From NCBI GenBank assembly GCA_050633905.1, contig JBOEHJ010000005.1, positions 7,329-71,328 on the forward strand: a stretch of DNA of 64,000 nucleotides, written 5' to 3'. The notes under the pieces are model-generated. The model did no database searches. It saw only the letters and a list, made by a program, of their open reading frames with translations, and had not been told where the DNA came from. A program made the position numbers and the translations under genes. This document shows, one piece after another, positions 44,679 through 52,761 of the stretch (position 1 is the first letter of the stretch; the number at the start of each line of letters is the position of its first letter). Source of the stretch: JANQPX01 sp050633905 (GTDB lineage Bacteria; Pseudomonadota; Alphaproteobacteria; Geminicoccales; Geminicoccaceae).

Positions 44679-45514
44679 GCAGCCAGCCCTACGACCCTGC
44701 CGCCGACGGGGCAACGATGGGCCTCGCGGAGGCGATGTCCTATAGCGATTATTTGAAGATCGATGCCATCCTGGGACAGCAGTGCCCGCTCAGCGACGCC
44801 CATGACGAGATGCTCTTCATCATTCAGCACCAGACCAGCGAGATCTGGATGAAGCTGATCATCCACGAAATGCGCGCTGCCCGTGAGGCATTGAAGGCCG
44901 GCGATACCGCTCAGATGTTCAAGATGCTGGCGCGGGTCAGCAGGATTTTCGAGCAGCTCAACAATCAGTGGGACGTGCTGCGCACGATGACGCCTGCGGA
45001 CTATACCCGGTTCCGCGAGACTCTCGGTCTCTCGTCGGGGTTCCAGTCCTACCAGTACCGACTGATCGAATTTGTTCTGGGCAATCGCAACAGAAACATG
45101 CTGACGCCGCACGAACACAAGCCGGATGTTCAAAAGCTGCTGGCGGACGAGTTGGCACGCCCCAGCCTCTATGACGAGGTGGTTGCTATCCTCTTTCGGA
45201 CCATCGACGGACACAAGAACGACATGCCCGCCCCGCAGCTCGACACACCGCACGAAGCCCGGCCCGAGATCCAGGCAAGATGGAAGATGGTCTACCAAGA
45301 CGTCGATGCCTATTGGATGCTCTACGAACTCGGCGAAAAACTGGTCGACCTCGAGGACTACTTCCGCCGTTGGCGTTTCAACCACGTCACCACGGTCGAA
45401 CGCGTCATCGGCTTCAAGCGCGGCACCGGGGGCACCTCCGGCGTCCGTTATCTCCGCCGCATGCTCGATGTCGAGCTGTTTCCCGAACTCTGGCATCTGC
45501 GCGGAGAGCTCTGA
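44675..45514 (+). CDS. kynA: Tryptophan 2,3-dioxygenase
   Basis: 279-residue heme dioxygenase that converts L-tryptophan to N-formylkynurenine. The helix FIIQHQTSEIWMKLIIHE contains the active-site His, and RWRFNHVTTVERVIGFKRG contains the heme-ligand His and the carboxylate-binding Arg. The TTG start at 44675 overlaps the ligase stop (TTGA). It is followed two bases after its stop by kynureninase. The formamidase that normally links the two steps is not seen in the window. Confidence 0.95.
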   Translation: MSSQPYDPAADGATMGLAEAMSYSDYLKIDAILGQQCPLSDAHDEMLFIIQHQTSEIWMKLIIHEMRAAREALKAGDTAQMFKMLARVSRIFEQLNNQWDVLRTMTPADYTRFRETLGLSSGFQSYQYRLIEFVLGNRNRNMLTPHEHKPDVQKLLADELARPSLYDEVVAILFRTIDGHKNDMPAPQLDTPHEARPEIQARWKMVYQDVDAYWMLYELGEKLVDLEDYFRRWRFNHVTTVERVIGFKRGTGGTSGVRYLRRMLDVELFPELWHLRGEL

Positions 45515-45516
45515 CC

Positions 45517-46710
45517 GTGGCTCCAGCGCTCCCGAAAAAGGATCTTTTTGAACTTCCTGCTGGCGTGATTTACCTCGACGGCAATTCGCTCGGACCGCTG
45601 CCCAAGGGCGCGCTGCAACGCGCGCAGACCGTAATCGGCGAGGAATGGGGCGGGAACCTGATCCGGGCCTGGAATGCGGATGACTGGATCTCGCTGCCCA
45701 AGCGCGTGGGTGACCGGATCGCCCGGCTGATCGGCGCCCCCGCCTCCTCGGTGACGACCGGCGACACGCTTTCGATCAAGGTCTACCAGGCGCTCGCGGC
45801 GGCGCTGAAGATGCGCCCGGAGTGCCAGGTTATCCTGTCGGATGCAGGAAATTTCCCGACGGATCTCTACATGGCCGATGGCCTGATCAAGCTGATCGAC
45901 AAGGGCTACGAGCTCCGCACACCGGCGCCGGAGGAGGTGGCGGAACACATGACCGAAGATGTCGCCGCTGTGTTGCTGACCCAGGTCGACTACCGTTCCG
46001 GCCGGATGCACGACATGCAGGCGATCACCGAGGCGGCGCATGCGGCCGGCGCCGTGATGATCTGGGACCTCGCGCACAGCGCAGGGGCGCTGCCCGTGGA
46101 TCTCGCCGCGAGCAAGGCGGAATTCGCCGTCGGTTGCACCTACAAATATCTGAACGGCGGCCCCGGCGCGCCGGCGTTCATCTATGTCCGTCCCGACCTC
46201 ATCGAGGACGTCGAGCCGGCGCTCGCCGGCTGGATGGGGCATGAGGCGCCTTTCGCGATGGAACCGGCCTACCGCCCCACGATGTCGACGGAGCGTCTGC
46301 GCGTGGGCACCCCGCCGATCGTTCAGCTGTCAATCCTCGATCGGGCGCTGGATGTTTGGGAGGGCGTCGATCTGGAGGCGGTTCGCAGGGCGTCCATCGA
46401 GCTCTCGGAGCTGTTTATCACCGAGGTCGAGACGCGCTGTCCTGATCTGACCCTCGCATCCCCCCGCGACCCGGCCGCGCGCGGCTCTCAGGTGTCGTTC
46501 GCTTTCGAGCAAGGCTATGCCGTCATGCAAGCGCTCATCGCCCAAGGCCTCATCGGCGATTTTCGTGCGCCGGACATCATGCGCTTCGGCTTCACGCCCC
46601 TCTACATCGACGAACATGACGTGCGCAGGGCCGCCGATGTAATCGAAGATGTCGTCGGCAACGAGCGCTGGCGCAACCCGAAGTATCAAGCCGTCTCGCG
46701 CGTCACGTGA
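45517..46710 (+). CDS. kynU: Kynureninase, second copy
   Basis: 397 residues from GTG 45517 with GGAGAG upstream. Features: IYLDGNSLGPLPKGAL, VTTGDTLSIKVYQAL, IWDLAHSAGALPVDL and GCTYKYLNGGPGAPAF with the PLP Lys. It directly follows the dioxygenase, so it is the one that makes anthranilate for this operon. It is related to, but clearly different from, the kynureninase at 18859. Confidence 0.93.
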   Translation: MAPALPKKDLFELPAGVIYLDGNSLGPLPKGALQRAQTVIGEEWGGNLIRAWNADDWISLPKRVGDRIARLIGAPASSVTTGDTLSIKVYQALAAALKMRPECQVILSDAGNFPTDLYMADGLIKLIDKGYELRTPAPEEVAEHMTEDVAAVLLTQVDYRSGRMHDMQAITEAAHAAGAVMIWDLAHSAGALPVDLAASKAEFAVGCTYKYLNGGPGAPAFIYVRPDLIEDVEPALAGWMGHEAPFAMEPAYRPTMSTERLRVGTPPIVQLSILDRALDVWEGVDLEAVRRASIELSELFITEVETRCPDLTLASPRDPAARGSQVSFAFEQGYAVMQALIAQGLIGDFRAPDIMRFGFTPLYIDEHDVRRAADVIEDVVGNERWRNPKYQAVSRVT

Positions 46711-46733
46711 TCAATGAGCCTGCAGGAAGTCTA

Positions 46734-46868
46734 ATGTATTTCAAGATGAGACAGAAAACCCTGTTCCGACACTGCGACCCGGCACGCATCGTCTTCTATC
46801 CACGTTATTTCGATTGGCCGGGCGCTGTCCGCAAAAAGGTCGGCAAGATGACGGAAGGGGCGGCATGA
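46734..46868 (+). pseudogene. Acyl-CoA thioesterase collapsed by in-frame deletion
   Basis: 44 codons. It opens as a hotdog-fold 4-hydroxybenzoyl-CoA thioesterase (KTLFRHCDPARIVFYPRYF; Asp15 is the usual catalytic residue) and then jumps to a tail GKMTEGAA. About 90-100 codons of the middle are missing, but the frame and the ATGA overlap with the next RidA gene are kept. AGGAAG precedes the start. Confidence 0.7.
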
Positions 46869-47266
46869 AACCCGAAACCATTCACCCCGAAGGCTGGGCC
46901 CGGGCGCTCGGTTACGCGAACGGGATGCTGATGCCGGATGGCACGCTGCATGTCGGCGGCCAGATCGGCTGGAACAAGGACAAGCGCTTTCGCGCAGGGG
47001 ATTTCGTCAGTCAGATGGAACAGGCGCTTGCCAACGTCGCGGAGATCGTCCGAGCTGCAGGCGGCGACGTCACCGATGTCGGCCGCATGACCTGGTTCGT
47101 GAAGGACAAGGCCGAATATCTCGCCCGTCAACGCGAGATCGGAGAGGCCTATCGGCGCATCTTCGGCAAGCACTTTCCGGCCATGTCGATGATCGTCATC
47201 AAGGACCTGATCGAGGACGAGGCGCTCATCGAAATCGAGGCGACCGCTTACATCGCTCGCGGCTGA
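46865..47266 (+). CDS. RidA-family protein in the 2-aminobenzoyl-CoA operon
   Basis: 133 residues: LHVGGQIGWNK, VAEIVRAAGGDVTDVGRMTWFV, MIVIKDLIEDEALIEIEATAYI. Starts at ATG 46865 overlapping the collapsed thioesterase. The ring-reduced product of aminobenzoyl-CoA is an enamine, the class of compound Rid proteins hydrolyse, so a deaminase role in this pathway is plausible (inference). Confidence 0.85.
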   Translation: MKPETIHPEGWARALGYANGMLMPDGTLHVGGQIGWNKDKRFRAGDFVSQMEQALANVAEIVRAAGGDVTDVGRMTWFVKDKAEYLARQREIGEAYRRIFGKHFPAMSMIVIKDLIEDEALIEIEATAYIARG

Positions 47267-47295
47267 AATCAACGTAAGGCAGAAGGGAGAACATC

Positions 47296-47736
47296 ATGCC
47301 TGATCTCGACAAAGGTACCACTCGAAATGGCGAGGGCACCAAGCTCGACATCCTTGGCCAGACCTATTTCATCAAAGCTTGGTGCGAGACCACGTTTGCT
47401 TTCGAGGCCAATTCCGAACCCGGTCAATACGTGCCCGTCCATATCCATCCGACGCAGGACGAGTTCATACTGGTGCAGGAGGGCGAACTCGATCTGAAAC
47501 TGGACGGCGTCTGGAGCAAGGCCAGGGCAGGGGATCTCGTGCGCATGCCGAAAGGTGTCCCGCATGGCTATTTCAACAAGTCCGACAAGCCAGTGCGAGC
47601 ACTCTTCTGGGTCTCGCCGGCGGGCAAGTTGAAGGAGCTGTTCGACGAGCTGAATGAGCTCACGGATGTCGAAGAAGTGGTGCGGCTTTCCGCCGAGCAT
47701 GACGTCGACTTCCTGCCGCCCGAGGCCAACGACTAG
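47296..47736 (+). CDS. Single-domain cupin protein
   Basis: 146 residues with one cupin barrel; the metal motif is PVHIHPTQDEFILVQEG (His, His, Glu) followed by KGVPHGYFN (second His). It is 29 bases downstream of RidA on the same strand. Possibly a small dioxygenase or an isomerase for the same pathway; the substrate is unknown. Its stop overlaps the convergent end of the sdaA fragment. Confidence 0.8.
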   Translation: MPDLDKGTTRNGEGTKLDILGQTYFIKAWCETTFAFEANSEPGQYVPVHIHPTQDEFILVQEGELDLKLDGVWSKARAGDLVRMPKGVPHGYFNKSDKPVRALFWVSPAGKLKELFDELNELTDVEEVVRLSAEHDVDFLPPEAND

Positions 47737-47927
47737 GCGCACTCCAGCAGCGGATCCCCTGCCCCATCATAGGCAGACAGCCTCATGCCGTTGGAGTGAC
47801 CGGGAAGCGGCGGGCCGTAGTCGAAGATCAGGTCCTGCTCGGGATCGAATTTGGTCATGCCATGGCCGGGGGTCTTCAAATGCTTTTCAATGCCGACCTT
47901 GAAGATATCGAACGTGCTGATGAACAT
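47733..47927 (-). pseudogene. Remnant of L-serine ammonia-lyase (sdaA)
   Basis: It begins with the true N-terminus (MFISTFDIFKVGI, normally followed by the GPSSSHT cluster motif) and jumps to an internal part (FDPEQDLIFDYGPPLPGHSNGM), skipping about 90 residues, then ends at a stop. No iron-sulfur C-terminal domain is left. Confidence 0.75.
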
Positions 47928-47970
47928 GATCTTCAAGTTCTCTGAAAAGGTCAGCCGGCGCCGGTGGCGC

Positions 47971-48474
47971 CTACTCGGCTGCAGTTGGCATGTAGGCTTC
48001 CATCGGCGGCCAGTATTTGTCTTCGCGGATGTAGGGCAGCGGGAAGAGGGCGCGTTCGCGTGTGTAAGGGCGCTCCCAATCGCCAACCAGGAGGTCAGCT
48101 GTATGCGGTGCGCCACGCACCACGTTGTTGGCCTTGTCCGCCTTGCCTTCTTCGATCTCGGCAATGTCCTGACGGATCATGATCATGGCATCGCAGAACC
48201 GATCCAGCTCCTGCTTGTCCTCGCACTCGGTCGGTTCGATCATCAGGGTCTGCGGTACTGGCCAGGACATGGTCGGCGCGTGATAGCCGTAATACACCAA
48301 CCGCTTGGCAACGTCCTTGACGCTGATCCTGGTCGTCTCATGATTCTGGCGGAGGTCGAGGATGCACTCATGGGCGACGCCGTCATTCGGTCCAGTGTAG
48401 ACTATGGGATAATGCTCTTTCAGACGGGTGGCTATGTAGTTGGCATTCAGGATCGCAACCTTGGTTGCGTGAAG
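47971..48474 (-). pseudogene. C-terminal remnant of glycine dehydrogenase GcvP
   Basis: About 165 codons matching the end of GcvP: ATKVAILNANYIATRLKEHYP, VAHECILDLRQ, DVAKRLVYYGYHAPTMSWPVPQTLMIEPTE as two conserved segments, then ELDRFCDAMI. The catalytic Lys region is absent. Upstream of 48474 the sequence switches abruptly to the antisense of an XRE-type gene. Confidence 0.85.
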
Positions 48475-49006
48475 CAAGGCAACGCAAAGGCTGGACCCTC
48501 GAAACAACAGCAACCGAAACAGGTGTCGCGCGTTCAACCCTCTCGAAAATCGAAAACGGCCAGACGTCGCCTGGCTTCGAGATCATCCAAAAGCTTGCAG
48601 CGAAATTCGAATTCGGACTCCCACAGCTTTTCACGCCGGCCCGCAGGAATGCACCGTGGGGGCGGAGAGTTGTGACCCTTAAGGGGCAAGAACTCCGACG
48701 CTCGACACCAACCTATGACCATGAGCTGCTATGCACCGAGCTTGTCGACAAAGGCATGTTACCATATTTCAGCCGCATCAAGGCGCGTAGCTTTAGCGAC
48801 TTCGATGACTGGATCCGACATGACGGTGAGGAATTTCTGCTTGTGATGGAAGGCGAGGTTGAACTCCCACAGAGTTCTACCAGCCCTTACAAATGACAAC
48901 TGGTGACTCGGTTTACTATGGCAGCGGCATGGGCCATGCGTGCCTTTCGGTAAGCAAAGACGATGCGATTGTGCTTTGGATTTCTTTGGAAGACCTGATT
49001 GGTTAG
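48465..49006 (+). pseudogene. XRE-cupin regulator with truncated 5' end and a frameshift
   Basis: It starts inside the first helix (REARQRKGWTLETTATETGV, then ARSTLSKIENGQTSPGFEII), so the N-terminus is cut at the junction with the gcvP fragment. Around 48862 one base is missing: the frame must shift from VEGEVEL to TEFYQPLQMTTGDSVYYGS to read the cupin C-terminus (MGHACLSVSKDDAIVLWISLEDL). A gcvP/sdaA-linked regulator that has decayed with its targets. Confidence 0.75.
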
Positions 49007-49575
49007 TCATCATGGATTGTTAGCGCATGCTCCATTTAGTCGCATTTCGATCCCCAATAGAGCAGAAACATGATGCATTCAGCCTTAGTTCAACATCTGA
49101 TTCTCAAATACTCACCGGCCCAAGCCTAAACTCTCGAGGAGAATCCTTACGCAACCCCCTCGAACAACTTCAGCAAGAATCGTTGGTATCGTTCCTCCAA
49201 TTTAGACCTACCCCAAGTGGCCATTCGGAGCGGCGTCCGAAGAACGCACCGAGAACCGACTTGCCGTGGTTGCGCGGGTACTGGATTGGGGGCTGTTTGG
49301 GATACAGTAGGCTTCCCCCCTCCTGACCCCGTACCTTCAACGCGAAGGTTACGGGGTCAGGAGAGTGAGATGAAAGGTGGTTAGGGGAGCAAGTTCATGC
49401 CACGACCGGTCAGTCACATCAGATGAGCCACCACCATGGTCAAGCCTACAATCGTGACGGCTTGGTCGACTCGGTGGTTGTTAAAATCAAACGTGATCGG
49501 ACGGAAAAAATAATAAGAACAAAACGTGAAACTGGCTAACCTTTGAGTCTCATTCTTACCAACCTATTGAAATTG
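49007..49575. other. Non-coding stretch with a strong hairpin
   Basis: No gene recognised in 49007-49575. It contains a strong inverted repeat at 49320-49363: CTCCTGACCCCGTA pairs with TACGGGGTCAGGAG, extended by CCTTC/GAAGG, nearly 18 bp with a 5-base loop. No U-run follows, so it does not look like a simple intrinsic terminator; it may be a mobile-element end or a repeat. Confidence 0.45.
49320..49363. repeat. Long inverted repeat
   Basis: Arms of 18 bases with one mismatch and a very short loop, symmetric around 49341. It would form a very stable hairpin in either strand. Confidence 0.7.
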
Positions 49576-49626
49576 TGGTGCCGGCGAGAGGACTTGAACC
49601 CCCAACCTCCCGCTTACAAGGCGGGC
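49576..49626 (-). tRNA. 3' fragment of tRNA-Thr(UGU), second attachment remnant
   Basis: Minus strand reads CCCGC-CTTGTAA-GCGGG (intact anticodon stem-loop, anticodon TGT), T-arm and the acceptor end CGCCGGCACCA. The D-arm and 5' acceptor strand (expected GCCGGCG) are absent, so it is a fragment, though better preserved than the left one. Confidence 0.78.
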
Positions 49627-49767
49627 AGAGAATTCGAAGGAAGAGTATTGTATCTCAATAAGATAGCGCCTCCTGGTTAGCCACCAGGCCAATCGCCCAA
49701 GTCGTCCGAAATAGCCAAGTCTACCGTCGCACCGACCATTGAGTGGCTAACCATAAATCGGTAGCCG
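49576..49767. repeat. Right copy of the ~190-bp direct repeat
   Basis: Counterpart of 18159-18350: the same order of tRNA-Thr 3' half, AT-rich middle and GAGTGGCTAACC block, with the same 157-base offset. Substitutions are scattered; no indels are needed to align them. Confidence 0.7.
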
Positions 49768-49851
49768 GGGAGATAATATCAGCAAAAGGACGTGAACGCT
49801 GCCAGCTTAGATGACGCTTGCCGCCGCAGAGGTGTTGACGCAAAAAAAATC

Positions 49852-49901
49852 GAGCTTATAACCTGAAAATCGTAGGTTCAAATCCTACCTCCCTGCAACC
49901 A
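49852..49901 (+). tRNA. Decayed 3' fragment of an initiator tRNA-Met gene
   Basis: Anticodon-loop-like CTTATAA (CAT mutated to TAT) is followed by CCTGAAAATCGTAGG, the T-arm GTAGGTTCAAATCCTAC (perfect 5-bp stem) and CTCCCTGCAACCA, close to the initiator tRNA end (CCCCGCAACCA) with two extra bases. The 5' half is absent. It is 85 bases beyond the right repeat. Confidence 0.6.
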
Positions 49902-50064
49902 TCGTTGTGCACTTTTCTGCAACATCTTTCCCGTTGCCGCCGTTGTTCTTGTTCGGCTGGGACAGAATGCCTGCATGGCATCAGGCAGTGGAAAATGGGC
50001 AGCCATAAAATACACGCTAACAGCGGAATTTTCCGATCTACATATAATGGCCACTCCGATCCTA

Positions 50065-51192
50065 TTAGACAGCGATCCAGCAACCTTCTGAAGCAGCTTG
50101 CCTTATTGCATCGATCGTGTGCTGGACACATGTCGCCTCGGCAAAATCGGGAAATCCGCCACCACCAGTTGCATAGGCGCCGAGCAATTCGGCGACTTCG
50201 ATTACCTTCAGGTCGTTGAAACCTAGATGATGGCCGGGTGCTGGGCAGAACCGGCCGTAGGGTGGATGGTCCGGCCCCGTTTCCAATCTGGTATAGCCAG
50301 CGCGACCTGGTGCGCCACCGGACGTCCACATATGCAGTTCATTCATGTGCTCCTGAGAAAAATGGAGCGAGCCCTCTGTACCCGTGGCCTCGAATGACAG
50401 GTCCATCGTGCGACCGCTCGCCGCCCAATTCGCTTCGATGGAGCCGGCAGCGCCGTTTTCGAAACGCACAAGCGCATGAGCCATGTCATCGACCTCGACC
50501 GGACGTTTTTCCGTTGCGCCTGACGCCACCGGACGTTCCGTATGCACGGTCTTCAAGCTGGCGGAGACCTCGGCAAAGGGGCCGACGAGGTAATGAGCCA
50601 TGGAGATGATGTGGCTGCCCAGATCATTCAGCGCGCCGCCGCCATCACGATCGGTACGGAACGAGTGGGGCACCTCCGGGCTTGCCATGTAGTTTTCCGC
50701 GTGACGGCCGCGAAAGGAGGTCACCTCGCCGATCTCGCCGCCTTCGATCATGTCCCGGGCGAGCTTGATCAGGGGATTACGCAGGAAATTGAAGCCGACC
50801 AGCGTGAGCACACCTGCGGCTGCTGCAGCTTCGGCCATGCGTTTCGCAGACTCTGCGGTTGTTGAGAGCGGCTTTTCGCAATAGACGGCCTTGCCATGCG
50901 CGATCGCATCAAGGGCCACAGGCTCATGCAGAACGTTGGGCGCGGTAATTGCGACGATGTCGATTTCGGAATCTGTGGTCAGCTTTCGCCAATCGCCCGT
51001 CGCTCGCTCGAAGCCGAGCAGTCTGGCGTTTCGGCAGGCGGTTTCGTCATCGACATCCGCGAGACAGGTCAGCTCGACGCGTACCGGCAGGTCGAACAGG
51101 CCGCCTACCGACCGGAATGCGTTGGCATGGCAACGCCCCATGAAACCAGCACCAACAAGACCGATCCGTGCAAGGGGTCGATTATCCGTCAC
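50065..51192 (-). CDS. Gfo/Idh/MocA-family dehydrogenase
   Basis: 375 residues. The N-terminal Rossmann domain has GLVGAGFMGRCHANAF, and the conserved catalytic-region motif is YCEKPLSTT; the C-terminal domain (about 145-375) includes GGGALNDLGSHIISM. Acts on a sugar, polyol or inositol-like substrate with NAD(P). It is the last gene of a run on the minus strand after the sugar transporter, so it probably oxidises the imported compound. Confidence 0.9.
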   Translation of the reverse strand: MTDNRPLARIGLVGAGFMGRCHANAFRSVGGLFDLPVRVELTCLADVDDETACRNARLLGFERATGDWRKLTTDSEIDIVAITAPNVLHEPVALDAIAHGKAVYCEKPLSTTAESAKRMAEAAAAAGVLTLVGFNFLRNPLIKLARDMIEGGEIGEVTSFRGRHAENYMASPEVPHSFRTDRDGGGALNDLGSHIISMAHYLVGPFAEVSASLKTVHTERPVASGATEKRPVEVDDMAHALVRFENGAAGSIEANWAASGRTMDLSFEATGTEGSLHFSQEHMNELHMWTSGGAPGRAGYTRLETGPDHPPYGRFCPAPGHHLGFNDLKVIEVAELLGAYATGGGGFPDFAEATCVQHTIDAIRQAASEGCWIAV

Positions 51193-51213
51193 AGCCGCCT
51201 CCGATTGCTGAAT

Positions 51214-52755
51214 TCATGCTCCTGTCGCCCTTCGAGCACCCGATGTTCCGCTGTCCGACCGAAGGTGATGCGATACCGCGAGGATCAAGTTTTCCTCGGT
51301 CAGATCGTCACCGGTGAACTCCCCGACGAGCCTGCCTTCGGCCATGGCCAGTACGCGGTGGCTCACGCCAAGCACTTCGGGCATTTCCGAGGAGATGACG
51401 ATGACGGCAAGGCCATCTTCGGCGAGCCCGGCAATGAGCTTATGGATGGCGGACTTTGAGCCGACATCGATCCCGCGGGTCGGCTCGTCGAGGATGATGA
51501 GCTTGGGGTCCGCGCAGAGCCATTTAGCCAGGACGATTTTCTGCTGGTTGCCGCCAGACAGCGTGGCCACCTGTTGTTCAGGCCCGGTCGTGCGGATATC
51601 GAGCGTTTTTTTATAACGTTCAAAGGTGTTAAGTTCCGCTGCTTCGTTCATCACGGCTAGTCGCGAATAAGCTGTCAGATGCGGGAGCGTGGTATTTTGG
51701 CACCCGCCCATATTCAGCACGAGGCCCTGTTCTTTCCGGCTTTCCGGCACCAGGCTCATGCCCAGGGCAATCGCCTGCCTGGGTGACGGGAAGTCGACCG
51801 GTTCGCCTTTCCAGAAGAGTGCGCCGGCGTCCGGTTGGCGCACCCCGAAAATGGTCTCCACCACCTCCGATCGTCCAGCCCCGATTAAGCCGTACAGGCC
51901 CAGCACTTCGCCGGCGCGCACCGCAAACGATACGTCCTGGAAAAGACCGCCCTTGCCCATTCCGTCTACGCGCAGCATTTCGTCGCCGAAATTACTCCGG
52001 GCGCGATGGAAGTAGCCGTCGAGATCACGGCCGATCATCATGCGCGTAATTTCGCCGACGTCGGTGTCCGCGGTCCGGCAGGTGCCCTGGACCTTGCCGT
52101 CACGCAGCACCGTGATCCGATCGGTGATCTCGAAGATCTCATCCATCTTGTGGGAAATGTAGACGATGCCGGTGCCACGGGCGCGTAGGTCGCTGATGGT
52201 TTCGAACAGCTGGCGTTTTTCGGTGTCGGTCAGGGACGCCGTCGGCTCGTCGAAGATGACGATATTGGCATTGAACGCCTGAGCACGCGCGATCTCCACC
52301 ATCTGCTGGCGTGCGATCGACAAAGCACCGACACGCATCTCAGGTCCGAAATCGCAGCCAAGAGCAGCGAGAGCCTCACCAGCTTGTCGATGCAGCTGCC
52401 GTTTGCGCAGCACACCGAACATGTTGGTCGGCCAGGCACCGAGATAAATGTTTTCGGCCACCGAGAGTTCGGGAGACAGGGACAGTTCCTGATGGATAAG
52501 AAGGATGCCCTTCTGACGAGCATCGAGTGGCGAGGTCACCTCGACGTCCTTGCCACGATAGACAATTCGCCCACTGTCGGCTTTGTAGAGGCCAGCCAAC
52601 ACCTTCATCAGGGTGGATTTGCCGGCTCCGTTTTCGCCCACCAGGGCATGAACCTCGCCGCGGCGAAGCTCGAAACTGACATCATCGAGCGCTGTAACGC
52701 CTGGAAAGATCTTGGTGATGTTATCGACCGACAGGACGATATCGTCAGCATCCAT
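51214..52755 (-). CDS. Sugar ABC transporter ATPase with two nucleotide-binding domains (RbsA/XylG-like)
   Basis: 513 residues. Domain 1 (about 5-240) has Walker A GENGAGKST and LSIARQQMVEIARA; domain 2 (about 250-505) has a degenerate P-loop GLIGAGRSE and a good signature LSGGNQQKIVLAKWL, the asymmetry typical of CUT2 ATPases. Sits six bases after the permease stop, 5' of the Gfo/Idh/MocA gene. Confidence 0.93.
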   Translation of the reverse strand: MDADDIVLSVDNITKIFPGVTALDDVSFELRRGEVHALVGENGAGKSTLMKVLAGLYKADSGRIVYRGKDVEVTSPLDARQKGILLIHQELSLSPELSVAENIYLGAWPTNMFGVLRKRQLHRQAGEALAALGCDFGPEMRVGALSIARQQMVEIARAQAFNANIVIFDEPTASLTDTEKRQLFETISDLRARGTGIVYISHKMDEIFEITDRITVLRDGKVQGTCRTADTDVGEITRMMIGRDLDGYFHRARSNFGDEMLRVDGMGKGGLFQDVSFAVRAGEVLGLYGLIGAGRSEVVETIFGVRQPDAGALFWKGEPVDFPSPRQAIALGMSLVPESRKEQGLVLNMGGCQNTTLPHLTAYSRLAVMNEAAELNTFERYKKTLDIRTTGPEQQVATLSGGNQQKIVLAKWLCADPKLIILDEPTRGIDVGSKSAIHKLIAGLAEDGLAVIVISSEMPEVLGVSHRVLAMAEGRLVGEFTGDDLTEENLILAVSHHLRSDSGTSGARRATGA

Positions 52756-52761
52756 GGCCGG

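Noticed and set aside
49856..50329. Minus-strand open frame ending in GFEPTIFRL
   Set aside because: That ending is the familiar translation of tRNA sequence; here it comes from the decayed initiator tRNA fragment and from the antisense of a dehydrogenase gene.
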